Source: Streptomyces uncialis (lineage in GTDB: Bacteria; Actinomycetota; Actinomycetes; Streptomycetales; Streptomycetaceae). From it: a stretch of DNA of 64,000 bases. This document shows, one piece after another, positions 52,281-61,253 of the stretch. The translations under genes and the position numbers were made by a program. Every line of letters starts with the position of its first letter. The first letter of the stretch is position 1. Location of the stretch: positions 434,001-498,000 of the forward strand of contig NZ_LFBV01000002.1 of assembly GCF_001905345.1 (NCBI RefSeq). The letters are read 5' to 3'. The notes under the pieces are model-generated. The model made no database searches. It saw only the letters and a list, made by a program, of their open reading frames with translations, and was not told the DNA's origin.

Positions 52281-52387
52281 GGCCGACGACGGGCGCCGGG
52301 GGCCGATCCGAGGCGGACGGACCCGCCGCCGGGCCGGTCGCGGGCATACCCTGGAACGCGGGGACGCTCGGACGTCAGGGGGTCCTG

Positions 52388-53416
52388 ATGATCGCGGAAC
52401 TGGTGGGAGCGGCCGTCGCGTGCGCCGGTGTGGCGGGTGTGTACACGGCCGCCGCCGCGCGGGTCGTCAAGCAGTACGAACGCGGTGTGGTCTTCCGCCT
52501 CGGCCGTCTGTACGGCGGGGTCCGGGGCCCCGGGTTCACCATGGTGCTCCCGCTGGTGGACCGGCTGCGCAAGGTCAACATGCAGATCGTGACGATGCCG
52601 GTCCCCGGCCAGGAGGGCATCACGCGGGACAATGTGACGGTCCGGGTGGACGCGGTCGTCTACTTCAAGGTGATCGACGCCGCCAACGCGATCATCCAGG
52701 TCGAGGACTACCGCTTCGCGGTGTCGCAGATGGCACAGACCTCGTTGCGCTCGATCATCGGCAAGAGCGATCTCGACGATCTGCTGTCCAACCGCGAGAA
52801 GCTCAACGAGGGCCTGGAACTGATGATCGACAGCCCCGCGGTCGGCTGGGGCGTCCAGATCGACCGGGTGGAGATCAAGGACGTCTCCCTGCCCGAGACG
52901 ATGAAACGCTCCATGGCACGCCAGGCCGAGGCCGACCGGGAGCGCCGGGCCCGCGTCATCAACGCGGACGCGGAACTCCAGGCGTCGAAGAAGCTCTCCG
53001 AGGCGGCCAAGGAGATGTCCAAACAGCCGGCCGCCCTGCAACTGCGGCTGCTCCAGACGGTGGTGGCCGTCGCCGCGGAGAAGAACTCCACCCTGGTCCT
53101 GCCGTTCCCGGTGGAACTGCTGCGCTTCCTCGAACGCGCCCAGCGCGACCCCGCCCCGCCACCCGCGGCGCCCTCGCCGCCGACGGCCGCGGTGCCCGTG
53201 ACCGACGGCGATCCTGAGGACCCGCCCGCGCTGGCGGAGACCCCGCAGCCGCCGGGCATCCCCGGGCCCGAGGCTCCGGACCCCGGGGCGGCGGAGGACC
53301 CCGGGCCGACCGGGCTCACCGCCCCCGGCGGGCCGGAGCCGTCCGCGCTGCCCGGTCCCGCCACGCCCCCCGACGACGAACCCCCCTCAACCGCCCCGGA
53401 CGACCCGGGCCGGTGA
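52388..53416 (+). CDS. SPFH/band 7 (slipin) membrane protein
   Basis: 342 aa. A membrane segment (about 2-24) precedes the SPFH domain: VKQYERGVVFRLGRLYGGVR, GPGFTMVLPLVDRLRKV, ITRDNVTVRVDAVVYFKV and WGVQIDRVEIKDVSLPETM. A coiled-coil-like MKRSMARQAEADRERRARVI follows. The last ~85 residues are Pro/Ala-rich and disordered. Slipins form oligomeric scaffolds in membranes, often with an NfeD protein, but no NfeD gene is beside it. It ends five bases before the convergent P450 gene stop. Confidence 0.88.
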   Translation: MIAELVGAAVACAGVAGVYTAAAARVVKQYERGVVFRLGRLYGGVRGPGFTMVLPLVDRLRKVNMQIVTMPVPGQEGITRDNVTVRVDAVVYFKVIDAANAIIQVEDYRFAVSQMAQTSLRSIIGKSDLDDLLSNREKLNEGLELMIDSPAVGWGVQIDRVEIKDVSLPETMKRSMARQAEADRERRARVINADAELQASKKLSEAAKEMSKQPAALQLRLLQTVVAVAAEKNSTLVLPFPVELLRFLERAQRDPAPPPAAPSPPTAAVPVTDGDPEDPPALAETPQPPGIPGPEAPDPGAAEDPGPTGLTAPGGPEPSALPGPATPPDDEPPSTAPDDPGR

Positions 53417-53421
53417 CGGGG

Positions 53422-54678
53422 TCACCAGGTGACGTCGAGGGTCTTGGGGCCCCGGATGAAGCCCTTGCTCTGGAACGGCGTGTCCTGCGGGTCACCGGCC
53501 AGCCGCAGCTTCGGATAGCGGGCGAGCAGTGTGGAGATCATGACCTCGGACTCCATCCGGGACAGCATCGCGCCCATGCAGTGGTGCGGTCCGTGCCCGA
53601 AGGACAGATGGGCGGTGCCCTGCCGGTCGAAGTCGACCGTGTCGGGGTCCTCGAAGATCTCGGGGTCGCGGTTGGCCGCCAGGTACGAGGCGTAGACGGC
53701 CTCACCCGCGCGGATCAGCACCCCGCCGACCTCGACGTCCTCCGTGGCGATCCGGGGCAGGCCCACGCCGTTGCGGTGCGGGATGTGCCGGATCAGCTCG
53801 TCCACGGCCTGCGGCAGGATCTCCGGCTCCCGGCGCAGCCGTGCCGTCAGCTCCGGCTGGGTGAGAAGCATGAAGACCATGTTGGCGGTGTTGTAGCGGA
53901 CCGCGTGGGCGCCGCTGACGAGGATCGCCGTCGCGAGGGAGACCGCCTCGTCCTCGGTGATGTCCCCGGCGTCCAGCGCCTCCGCGAGCGCCCCGGCGAG
54001 GTCGTCCGACGGCTGTCCCCGGCGGGAGCGCAGCAGGGAGACGATGAACTCCCGGACATGGGCCTTGGCCTCGTTGCCCGCCTTCGGGGTGGTCATCGAC
54101 AGGATGATGTCGCCCCAGCCGAGCAGCCCGTCCCGTTCGGCGCGGGGCACCCCGAGCAGATCGCAGACCACGGCCAGCGGCATCGGCGCGTGCAGATGCT
54201 CGACCAGGTCGGCGGGGGAACCCTGGGCCTCCATCCGGTCGAGGAAGGTGTCGCACGTCTCCTGGGCGAGGGGCCGCAGCCGTTTCATGGCGTGCCCGGT
54301 GAACGCCTTCTGCACGCTCTTGCGCAGTCTGCTGTGGTACGGCGGGTCGGCGTAGTTGAGTCCGGCGGTCGACGCCACCCGGTGACCGGACATCCCGGTG
54401 ACGGTGGTCTCCGCGAGGGCCGCCCGGCTGAAGCGGGGGTCGGAGGTGACGGTCTTGACGTCCTGGTAGCGGGTGACCAGCCAGGCCTCGTGCCGGTCCC
54501 CCGCGAAGGGCAGCGTGATCCGGGCGACGCGTTCGCCGTGCAGGACGTCGTACAGCAGCGGGTCGAAGGTGAGGGCGGGCAGGTCGTCCACGGGCCAGTC
54601 CCGTACCGGGTGGTCGGCGGCGGGGCCGTCCGACCCGGCGGGGGCGGCGGTCTGGGGGGTGCTGGGCCGGTACGTCAT
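53422..54678 (-). CDS. cytochrome P450 with atypical I-helix
   Basis: 418 aa. Heme-binding loop FGHGPHHCMGAMLSR with Cys367, and the ExxR pair Glu294/Arg297 in AVDELIRHIP. The C-helix/DPPYHSRLRKSVQKAFT region is also normal. The I-helix, however, reads ILVSGAHAVRYNTANMVF: the usual AGxE(D)T acid-alcohol pair is His258-Ala259. That pair normally delivers protons for O2 activation, so the enzyme may use substrate-assisted or non-hydroxylating chemistry. No ferredoxin gene is adjacent. GGGAG ten bases before the ATG at 54678 fixes the start. The frame stays open far upstream through repeat block C, which I do not count as protein. Confidence 0.9.
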   Translation of the reverse strand: MTYRPSTPQTAAPAGSDGPAADHPVRDWPVDDLPALTFDPLLYDVLHGERVARITLPFAGDRHEAWLVTRYQDVKTVTSDPRFSRAALAETTVTGMSGHRVASTAGLNYADPPYHSRLRKSVQKAFTGHAMKRLRPLAQETCDTFLDRMEAQGSPADLVEHLHAPMPLAVVCDLLGVPRAERDGLLGWGDIILSMTTPKAGNEAKAHVREFIVSLLRSRRGQPSDDLAGALAEALDAGDITEDEAVSLATAILVSGAHAVRYNTANMVFMLLTQPELTARLRREPEILPQAVDELIRHIPHRNGVGLPRIATEDVEVGGVLIRAGEAVYASYLAANRDPEIFEDPDTVDFDRQGTAHLSFGHGPHHCMGAMLSRMESEVMISTLLARYPKLRLAGDPQDTPFQSKGFIRGPKTLDVTW

Positions 54679-55174
54679 CGCGGTCGTTCTCCCGGTGCTG
54701 GTGCCCGTGCGGGCCCGGCGGGCGGTTCGTCCGCGGCGCCGTCGTCCGGGCGGCGCCGTGGCCGCCGGGCCCCTGGTCCTCGCCATGTCTTCCCGGTCCG
54801 GCCCCGGTCCGACCCGGGTTGCGGCTGGGGCCGCCTGAACGGAGCAGGGCGCCTTTGCTTGCGCCTTTGGGGTCTGCCCGGGTGGGCGCGGTTGTTCCTG
54901 TGCCGTCGCTCGGTGGTTTCGCGGTTCTCCGCGGGTCGCCTTCGCTTGCGCTTCCCAGGTTCGTCCGGCTGGGCGTACTTCGTTCCTGTGCCGTCGCTCG
55001 GTGGTTTTGCGCAGTTCCCCGCGGGTCGCCCTTCGCTTGCGCTTTCGAGGTCTGTCCGGGTGGGCGCGTTTGTTCCTGTGCCGTCGCTCGTCGTTTTCGC
55101 GCAGTTCCCCGCGCCCCTGTCGGGGCGCTGCCTGTCCGGTGTTGTCGGTCGGGTGCGGGTCTGCCCTCGTCTTT

Positions 55175-55423
55175 GCGCAGTTCCCCGCGCCCCTTTGGGG
55201 CGCGTTCTGTTTGTTCTTCGGGGCGGGGCCGGTCGGGATTCTCCGTCCTCGCTCCAACGCGCTCGGTACGGACGTCCAGTGGCCGTACTGGTGGCGTCGG
55301 AGTCTGCGGGCAGAGATTCCCGCCCACCCCCTCCCGTAGCGGGGCGGGTCCGCGAGGAAGGTGGTTCCGCACCCGAAGGACAACGGGAACGGGGCGCCCC
55401 CAAAGGGGCGCGGGGAACTGCGC
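55175..55423. mobile_element. MITE-like element with perfect 26-bp terminal inverted repeats (copy in block C)
   Basis: Ends 55175-55200 and 55398-55423 are exact reverse complements and identical to the ends of the element at 31956-32166. The core 55231-55330 is about 80% identical to 32011-32110. This copy has an extra ~40 bases near its right end. No transposase is encoded. Confidence 0.55.
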
Positions 55424-55566
55424 ACCCCCGGACGTACCCGCACGGGGAAAGGTACGTCCAGGTGTGGAACCCCAGGGGCGCGGGGAACTGCGCGAGCAAC
55501 CAAGGGCCACCCGCACCCGAACAGGAACCGTAAGAGGCGCGACCTCAGGGGCGCGGGGAACTGCGC
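55421..55566. repeat. ~145-bp direct repeat, copy 1
   Basis: Nearly identical to 55636-55780. It includes two of the 20-bp repeat copies and the words GTACCCGCACGGG, GGTGTGGAACCCCAGG and AGGAACCGTAAGAGGCGCG. Confidence 0.85.
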
Positions 55567-55635
55567 GAAGACGAGGACCGGCCCGCACCCGACGAACGAC
55601 CGCAAAGGGGCAGCATCCAGGGGCGCGGGGAACTG

Positions 55636-55780
55636 CGCACCCACGGACGTACCCGCACGGGAAAGGTACGCCCAGGTGTGGAACCCCAGGGGCGCGGGGA
55701 ACTGCGCGAGCAACCAAGGGCCACCCGCACCCGAACAGGAACCGTAAGAGGCGCGACCTCAGGGGCGCGGGGAACTGCGC
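55636..55780. repeat. ~145-bp direct repeat, copy 2
   Basis: Second copy of 55421-55566, differing by a few substitutions and one missing G in a G-run. The offset between the copies is 214 bases. Confidence 0.85.
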
Positions 55781-55844
55781 ATCCAAGAACGACCCGCACG
55801 GGGACCAGTGCGCCCGGCACAGGGAACCCGGAGGCGTGACCGGG

Positions 55845-56258
55845 TCAGGTGGGGCCGAAGAGGGTGGACAGGTCTCGGTCCACCGCTTCGGTGAGGGGCT
55901 CCTGGCCCGCCGGGACCAGGGAGTACGTACGCAGGAGGAACCGGCGCAGTACGGGCTCGTCGAACTGGACGAGCGCCATGCCGCCGGCGGAATGCACCTC
56001 CAGGACGGTCCGGGCCCGACCGCAGGGCCAGACATGGACGTCACCGCACCCCGCGGGCACCCGCAGCCCGCGCTCCAGCAGCTCCCGACCGAAGACCCAG
56101 ACGACCTCGGAGCCGTCGGCACCGACCTCCGCCGGGAACACCACCTGGACGGCCAGCGGGTCGTCCACCACGTAGCGCAGGGCGACGGTGATGCCGTGTT
56201 CCTGCCGTTCGGGGGTGATGAGCCGGGCCCTGGTCTGCTGTCGGAGGGTCACGGACAT
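55845..56258 (-). CDS. SsgA-like protein (SALP), sporulation/cell-division family
   Basis: 137 aa, normal family length. The pattern ITVALRYVVDDPLAVQVVFP, VVWVFGRELLERGLRVPAG and GDVHVWPC, then RTVLEVHSAGG and LRRFLLRTYSLVPAGQE, is that of SsgA-like proteins, which exist only in sporulating actinomycetes. SALPs guide septum placement, peptidoglycan synthesis or spore-wall maturation. Which of the SALP groups (SsgB to SsgG) this is cannot be told. GGGAG before the ATG at 56258 supports the start. The gene is strong evidence for the organism type. Confidence 0.9.
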   Translation of the reverse strand: MSVTLRQQTRARLITPERQEHGITVALRYVVDDPLAVQVVFPAEVGADGSEVVWVFGRELLERGLRVPAGCGDVHVWPCGRARTVLEVHSAGGMALVQFDEPVLRRFLLRTYSLVPAGQEPLTEAVDRDLSTLFGPT

Positions 56259-56655
56259 GGTCGGACTCCCGTTCTGGTCGTGTGCTCGTCCGTTCGACCC
56301 GCTGGGGGTCCTGGTGTTCCGCGCAACCTCCGCCCGATCAGGTGATGTACGTCACATCCAGCTTAGAGCTCCGACATTCCTCGTATAACGCCATGGATAT
56401 GCCGCAATGCGGATGGAGTGGATTCGCGCAGATGCGCGACGACCCCCCGTCACCAGGCGGGTACGCGGAGTGGGACACTGGCGGGACCCTCACGGCCGGA
56501 CCTGGAACGGGGTCGTCCGGATCGCCTGAGGCATATGCCGTCCGCAACTCCCGTCCGGTTGTTGCCGAATGCCTTACGGCACCTGCCCCGCTGTGCGACA
56601 GTCGTCACGGTCCTTCCGCCAGTCCTGGCCGTACCGTTCCCTCTCGGAGTACGAC
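56259..56655. promoter_or_regulatory. divergent control region of the SsgA-like and PP2C genes
   Basis: 397 bases. The stretch 56338-56410 is AT-richer (GTGATGTACGTCACATCC with a GTGAT/GTCAC-type partial palindrome, then CTCGTATAACGCC), the likeliest promoter area for the SsgA-like gene. I cannot assign boxes. No gene is seen. Confidence 0.4.
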
Positions 56656-58104
56656 ATGCCGCCCCACGTCTCCGCGGACCGCGCAGCGGACCCGCCGCCA
56701 CCGCCGCGTGGCCCGGTCGAGTCGCTGATCACGCAGACCCGCCGACTACGGGGGGAGGTCGACGCGGTACGCCGCGAGACCCCCCCGGACGACACCGACG
56801 CCCAGGGCCGCTGGCAGCGTGCCCTGTGCGAACTGGCCCTGCACCAGCTGGACGACCTGGACGAGCATCTCGCCCAGCTCCGCGAAGGCCCCCCGGGCAG
56901 CGTCCCGCCGCCGCACGTCCCGCGCGGCCCCGTGATCCCGCCGCCCCTGGCCCGCCGCCAGGAACCCCGGCCGGGTTCGCTGCTCAGCCGGGTCGGCAGC
57001 GCCGAATGGGACCTCCTCACCGACCAGGCCGTCTGGTCCGGCGAGCTGTACGCGATCCTCGGCCGGGACCCCGCGGGCGGCCCGCTCACCCTGGACGAAC
57101 TGCCCTCGGTGGTGCATGTCGAGGACCAGCCGCTGCTCACCACGATGGTCACGGGCTGCCTCATCGACGGCAGGCCCATCGACGGCGAGTTCCGGGTGGC
57201 CCGCGCGGACGGCAGTCTGCGCACCGTCCATATGATGGGCGAACCCGTCCTCGACGCGGACGGCAGCACCGCCGCGATGTGGGCCGTGCTGCGGGACGTC
57301 AGCGAACTGCGCCGCAGTGAACGGGCCGTACGCGACAACCATGAGGCCCTGCACCGCGAACGCCACCGCGAACAGGCCGAGCACCGGGTCGCCGTCGCCC
57401 TCCAGGAAGCCGTACTCCCCCCGTGGGGCGGGTCGTTGCGCTTCCCGCGGCGCGGTACGGGCTCCCTCGATCTCGCCGCGCGCTATCTGCCCTCCTCGAC
57501 CAGCGCCCTCATCGGCGGCGACTGGTACGACGCGATGGAACTGCCCGGACCCGAGGTGCTGCTCAGCGTCGGCGACCTCACCGGGCACGGGGTGCCCGTC
57601 ACCTCCGGGATGGCGCTGCTGCTCGGCGCCCTGCGCGGGATGGCCGTCTCCGGCACCGAACCGGCGCCGATCCTCGGCTGGCTCAACCAGCTCCTCGACG
57701 ACTCCGTCCAGCCCTCCCTCGGCAGCGCGGTGGCCTGCCGCTACCGGCCCGCCACCCGCACCCTGGTATGGGCGCAGGCCGGGCACCCCGCCCCGCTGCT
57801 GTTCCGCGACGGGACGGGGCACGCGCTGACCCCGCCGGGCGGCGTCCTCCTCGGCGCCACCACCGGAGCCGTCTACGAGCAGGCCGAGGAACGGCTCAGG
57901 CCCGGTGACCTGCTGCTGATGTACACCGACGGACTGGTGCCGCGGCGCGCCGGGACCGCCGCCCAGCAGCGTCTCCTGGCGCTGGCACCCCGGTTCGCCG
58001 GGGCACGCACCGCCCAGGACTGCGTACGGACGGTCGTCGAGGAACTCGGCGGCAGGGAACGCGAGGACGACGCCTCTGTGCTGGTCGCGAGGGTCGTCGA
58101 CTGA
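56656..58104 (+). CDS. PAS domain - PP2C-type (SpoIIE) serine phosphatase
   Basis: 482 aa. A helical N-terminus (about 1-110) is followed by a PAS-like domain (SAEWDLLTDQAVWSGELYAIL, then VHVEDQPLL and GEFRVARADGSLRTV, ending WAVLRDVSELRRSE). A SpoIIE/RsbU-type PP2C phosphatase starts near 255: VAVALQEAVLPPW, IGGDWYDAMELPG with the metal Asp, SVGDLTGHGVPV, VWAQAGHPAPLLF and LLMYTDGLVPRR. Such proteins dephosphorylate anti-anti-sigma factors in stress or development signalling. ATG at 56656 with GGAG six bases upstream; no partner gene adjoins it. Confidence 0.9.
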   Translation: MPPHVSADRAADPPPPPRGPVESLITQTRRLRGEVDAVRRETPPDDTDAQGRWQRALCELALHQLDDLDEHLAQLREGPPGSVPPPHVPRGPVIPPPLARRQEPRPGSLLSRVGSAEWDLLTDQAVWSGELYAILGRDPAGGPLTLDELPSVVHVEDQPLLTTMVTGCLIDGRPIDGEFRVARADGSLRTVHMMGEPVLDADGSTAAMWAVLRDVSELRRSERAVRDNHEALHRERHREQAEHRVAVALQEAVLPPWGGSLRFPRRGTGSLDLAARYLPSSTSALIGGDWYDAMELPGPEVLLSVGDLTGHGVPVTSGMALLLGALRGMAVSGTEPAPILGWLNQLLDDSVQPSLGSAVACRYRPATRTLVWAQAGHPAPLLFRDGTGHALTPPGGVLLGATTGAVYEQAEERLRPGDLLLMYTDGLVPRRAGTAAQQRLLALAPRFAGARTAQDCVRTVVEELGGREREDDASVLVARVVD

Positions 58105-58131
58105 GCACAAGCGGGCAGCGCCCGCCGGGGG

Positions 58132-59631
58132 TCACACCACGGCCGGACCGGCCCCCGGCTGCTTCTCACGCGGCGGCGGCATCACCATCTTGATGTCCTC
58201 GCGCAGCTCCTCGATCCGGGGATAGCCCGTGAACTGGCCGGTGAGCCGGTACATCTCCCGCAGCCGGTCCCAGGTGCGGTGGGAGGAGTTCGCCCCGATC
58301 GAGGACAGGGCGAGCCGCGCGTAGACGTCCGCCTGCTCCGGGTCGTCGGCGATGAAGCACGCCGAGGCCAGGGAGATGTGGTCGAAGATCTGCGACCGGT
58401 CGTGCCCGTCGCTGCGCAGCTTCAGGGCCTTCTTGGCATGGCGCTGCGCGGTGCGCGCGGCGGCCGGCTCGTGCTCCGCGAGGGTGCGGTAGGCGAGGGC
58501 CTGCATACCGTGCAGATCCGCCTCGTCGAACATCTGCATCCAGCTCGGCGGTGGCACATCGCCCTTGTCGGAGACGAACAGGTCCTCCGCGTGCCCGAGG
58601 GTGCGGCGCATGGCCTGGCCGCGTCCCATGGACGCCTGTGCCCAGGCCTCGATGGTGTAGAGCATGGCCCGGGTCCGGGGCAGCGTCTCGTCACCGGAGC
58701 CGGACTGGGCGAGTGTCATCAGGTCCAGGGCGTCGTCGGGCCGCCCCAGATGGACCATCTGACGGGCCGCCCGGGACAGCGCCTCGCTCGCGCGCGGCCG
58801 GTCACCGCCCTCGCGGGCCGCGTGCGCGGCGATGACGAAGTACTTCTGGGCGGTGGGTTCGAGGCCGACGTCGTGGGACATCCAGCCCGCGAGCACGGCG
58901 AGGTTGGCGGCGACGCCCCACAGCCGCCGCTGGAGGGGTTCGGGGTGCCGGTAGGTGAGCATCCCGCCCACCTCGTTGAGCTGGCCCACCACGGCCTTGC
59001 GCTGGAGTCCGCCGCCGCGCTGCGCGTCCCATTTGCGGAAGACCTCGACCGATGCCTCCAGGCCCTCGATCTCCTGCACCCCGATGGGGGCGGCCTCGTA
59101 GCGGTCGTATCCGGCGGGGTCGGCGTGGAGGGGGTCGAGGAGGCGGGGGGCGTCGGCCGCGAGGACCGGATCGGCGTGCAGCCAGTCGTGCATCGCACTG
59201 CTGAGTGCGGAGCCGGCGGCGAGCACGGCACCCGCGCCCACCAAGCCGCGTCGGTTGAGCATGAGATCCATTCCCGTGAATTCGGTGAGGACCGCCGCCG
59301 TCCGGTCGGGTGCCCAGGACACTCCGTCGGGATGCTCCACGCTCCCGGCGTCGCGCCGCTTGCGCGGGCGCCCGTGCCGGACCAGAGCGAGATCCTCGAT
59401 GGTCACGACACGGCCGAGCCGCTCGGTGAACAGCGCCGCCAGCACCCTCGGCACCGGATCGCGCGGAATCTCCCCCGCGTCGATCCAACGCCGCACCCGC
59501 GAGGTGTCGGTGGCCAGCTGCGGATGGCCCATGGCCGCCGCCTGCCGGTTCACCAGTCTCGCGAGTTCGCCCTTCGACCAGCCGGTCAGGCCGAACAGGT
59601 CGCAAAGGCGGGTGTTGGGTGGTCCGCTCAC
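58132..59631 (-). CDS. NsdA/NsdB-like TPR regulator
   Basis: 499 aa. The N-terminus LTGWSKGELARLVNRQAAAM with TDTSRVRRWIDAGEIPRDPV is an XRE-like HTH typical of the Streptomyces coelicolor NsdA family. The hydrophobic LMLNRRGLVGAGAVLAAGSA follows, then TPR-like helices with VFRKWDAQRGGGLQRKAVVG, LAGWMSHDVGLEPTAQKYFV and RQMVHLGRPDDALDL. NsdA is a negative regulator of sporulation and antibiotic production; whether this is NsdA itself or a paralogue cannot be decided here. Start GTG at 59631. It is divergent from an APH-fold kinase gene. Confidence 0.85.
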   Translation of the reverse strand: MSGPPNTRLCDLFGLTGWSKGELARLVNRQAAAMGHPQLATDTSRVRRWIDAGEIPRDPVPRVLAALFTERLGRVVTIEDLALVRHGRPRKRRDAGSVEHPDGVSWAPDRTAAVLTEFTGMDLMLNRRGLVGAGAVLAAGSALSSAMHDWLHADPVLAADAPRLLDPLHADPAGYDRYEAAPIGVQEIEGLEASVEVFRKWDAQRGGGLQRKAVVGQLNEVGGMLTYRHPEPLQRRLWGVAANLAVLAGWMSHDVGLEPTAQKYFVIAAHAAREGGDRPRASEALSRAARQMVHLGRPDDALDLMTLAQSGSGDETLPRTRAMLYTIEAWAQASMGRGQAMRRTLGHAEDLFVSDKGDVPPPSWMQMFDEADLHGMQALAYRTLAEHEPAAARTAQRHAKKALKLRSDGHDRSQIFDHISLASACFIADDPEQADVYARLALSSIGANSSHRTWDRLREMYRLTGQFTGYPRIEELREDIKMVMPPPREKQPGAGPAVV

Positions 59632-59874
59632 GTCAAGCCCCCAGGTTCTCGGCTGGCCTGACAGTATCTCCGGCCACCCCCGTGGCAGATGCTGAGCGAC
59701 TATTCGCCAGGGTTCGCCAGGGTGCGCCACATGGTGTGCCACCACGTCGTGGGTGTCAGGTAGGAAAGCGCCACCCCGGCCCGGCGGCCGAAGGAGCACT
59801 CCCCAGGGTGCCCGTCGGCCGCCGGCCGGGAGGCGCAGGCAATCCGTCGGCACACGAAGGGATCTGTTTCGCCC

Positions 59875-61062
59875 ATGTACGCAGCGTCGTCCTCCGTGTC
59901 CGCTCCCCCCCGGCCCCAGCACAACCCCCTCACCCGCGCCGTCCCGCCGCCCGGCAGGACCCGTGAGGTACCCCCGCAGCCCGGCGCCGGTCCCTATCTG
60001 GACCCCACGCGCTCGGCGCTCGGGGGCCGGCCCCGGCGGGTGGCAGGACTCGGCACAGGACCGCTCAGCGGACGACTCGACCTCTCCGGGCCCCAGGGCG
60101 CGCAGCTGCGCACGGCCATCGGCTCCGTGCACCGGATCTGCCCGGAGTTCAGCCCGGTGCAGGTGCTGCGGCGCAGCGGCCGTTCCGTGCTGCTCGTCGG
60201 TACGACGGGACGCGGCACGGCGGTCGCCAAGTGCCTGCTGGACCAGTCGCCGGCGTGGGCGGAGCGGAGCAGGCACGAAATAGCGGTGTACCGCACGTTC
60301 GTCCGGCACCGGCCGCCTGTGCGGGTGCCGAGACTGATCGCGGCGGACCCGGACAACTGCACCCTGGTCATCGAGCGGATGCCCGGCCGCCCGGCGGCCC
60401 TGCAACGGCATCCGGTCCAGGCACCGCCCCGGGCGGACATCCGCGCCGCGCTCGGGGCGGTGTGCAGGCTCAACCAGTGGCAGCCGCCGGAGGGTGCCTT
60501 CGGCAGGCCGCTGGACTACGGCACCAGGATCAACCGGTACCACGAGCTGGGCCTGCTGACAGATCGTGACCTGGGCGATCTCCAGAAGCTGCTGCACGGG
60601 ATCGCGCAGGTCGCCCAGAACACCGGGCGGCAGAGCATGCTCCAGTTCTGCCACGGCGACGCGCTCCTGTCGAACATGCTGCTGTCCCCGGCGGGGCCGG
60701 TACTGGTGGACTGGGAGCACGCGGGCTGGTACCTGCCGGGCTACGACCTGGCGACGCTGTGGGCGGTCCTCGGTGACGCGCCGATGGCCCGTCGTCAGAT
60801 CATCGCCCTCGCCCACGCGGCGGGCACGGCGTCCCGGGACGCGTTCCTGGTCAATCTGATGCTGGTGCTGACCCGGGAGATCAGGATGTACGAGACGGCC
60901 GTGCAGCGTTCGATGCACGAGGGGCCGCCGCCGATGGCCCAGGGGCACGGCCAACCGGGCGCCCTCCCGTCGGGTGAGGAACAGCGGCTGCTGCTGCGGC
61001 GGCTGCACGACGACTGCCAGATGGTCCGCCGGGCCGTCCGCGCGGCCGTCGGCACCCGCTGA
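59875..61062 (+). CDS. aminoglycoside phosphotransferase (APH)-fold protein
   Basis: 395 aa. APH/choline kinase fold: [20 protein letters not shown] (nucleotide Lys and Glu), [11 protein letters not shown] hinge, catalytic loop [15 protein letters not shown] and metal motif [20 protein letters not shown]. The first ~75 residues are Pro-rich. Substrate is unknown; members phosphorylate small alcohols, amino sugars or proteins, and antibiotic resistance should not be assumed. It is divergent from the NsdA-like gene with 243 bases between, so the two may be functionally linked. Start ATG at 59875; the open frame could extend further. Confidence 0.83.
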   Translation: MYAASSSVSAPPRPQHNPLTRAVPPPGRTREVPPQPGAGPYLDPTRSALGGRPRRVAGLGTGPLSGRLDLSGPQGAQLRTAIGSVHRICPEFSPVQVLRRSGRSVLLVGTTGRGTAVAKCLLDQSPAWAERSRHEIAVYRTFVRHRPPVRVPRLIAADPDNCTLVIERMPGRPAALQRHPVQAPPRADIRAALGAVCRLNQWQPPEGAFGRPLDYGTRINRYHELGLLTDRDLGDLQKLLHGIAQVAQNTGRQSMLQFCHGDALLSNMLLSPAGPVLVDWEHAGWYLPGYDLATLWAVLGDAPMARRQIIALAHAAGTASRDAFLVNLMLVLTREIRMYETAVQRSMHEGPPPMAQGHGQPGALPSGEEQRLLLRRLHDDCQMVRRAVRAAVGTR

Positions 61063-61253
61063 CCGGCGGGCGCGCCGCCCGCCGGGGCGGTGACCGGCAC
61101 GAAGGTCCGCGGAGCACCCTCGTCATGGGGGCGTTCCGCGGGCCTTCGGGCGTTCCCGGGCCCGGCGCCGGGAAGTGTGACGGTCCGTCGGCGAGCGGGT
61201 ACGGGTGATGCGGTCCGCCCCGGCGCCCCCGCGCCCGACCCCGGAGGTACGTC

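Larger units (their letters stand above)
54839..55830. repeat. intergenic repeat block C: ~1-kb mosaic of direct and inverted repeats
   Basis: Left half: three tandem ~88-bp modules starting near 54848, 54935 and 55023, each with CTTCGCTTGCGC-like sequence and CCTGTGCCGTCGCTCG. GCGCAGTTCCCCGCGCCCCT occurs at 55099-55118 and 55175-55194, with a cut copy at 55009-55023. Right half: six copies of its reverse complement at 55404, 55474, 55547, 55619, 55688 and 55761. A ~145-bp segment is duplicated (55421-55566 and 55636-55780). The block fills the space between the P450 and SsgA-like genes and carries no gene. Confidence 0.85.

Noticed and set aside
54679..55713. The P450 reading frame stays open for about 345 codons upstream through repeat block C.
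   Set aside because: The translation is low-complexity repeats, the P450 is complete from 54678 with a good ribosome binding site, and other frames of the block are open as well because of the GC content.
55404..55780. Regularly spaced 20-bp repeats resembling a CRISPR array.
   Set aside because: The intervening sequences are themselves repeated, spacing varies from about 70 to 73 bases, the same repeat occurs in both orientations at distant loci, and no cas gene is present.
59875..61062. Annotating the APH-fold protein as an aminoglycoside resistance gene.
   Set aside because: The catalytic loop fits the superfamily only. Its context with an NsdA-like regulator and its Pro-rich N-terminus give no support for drug modification.
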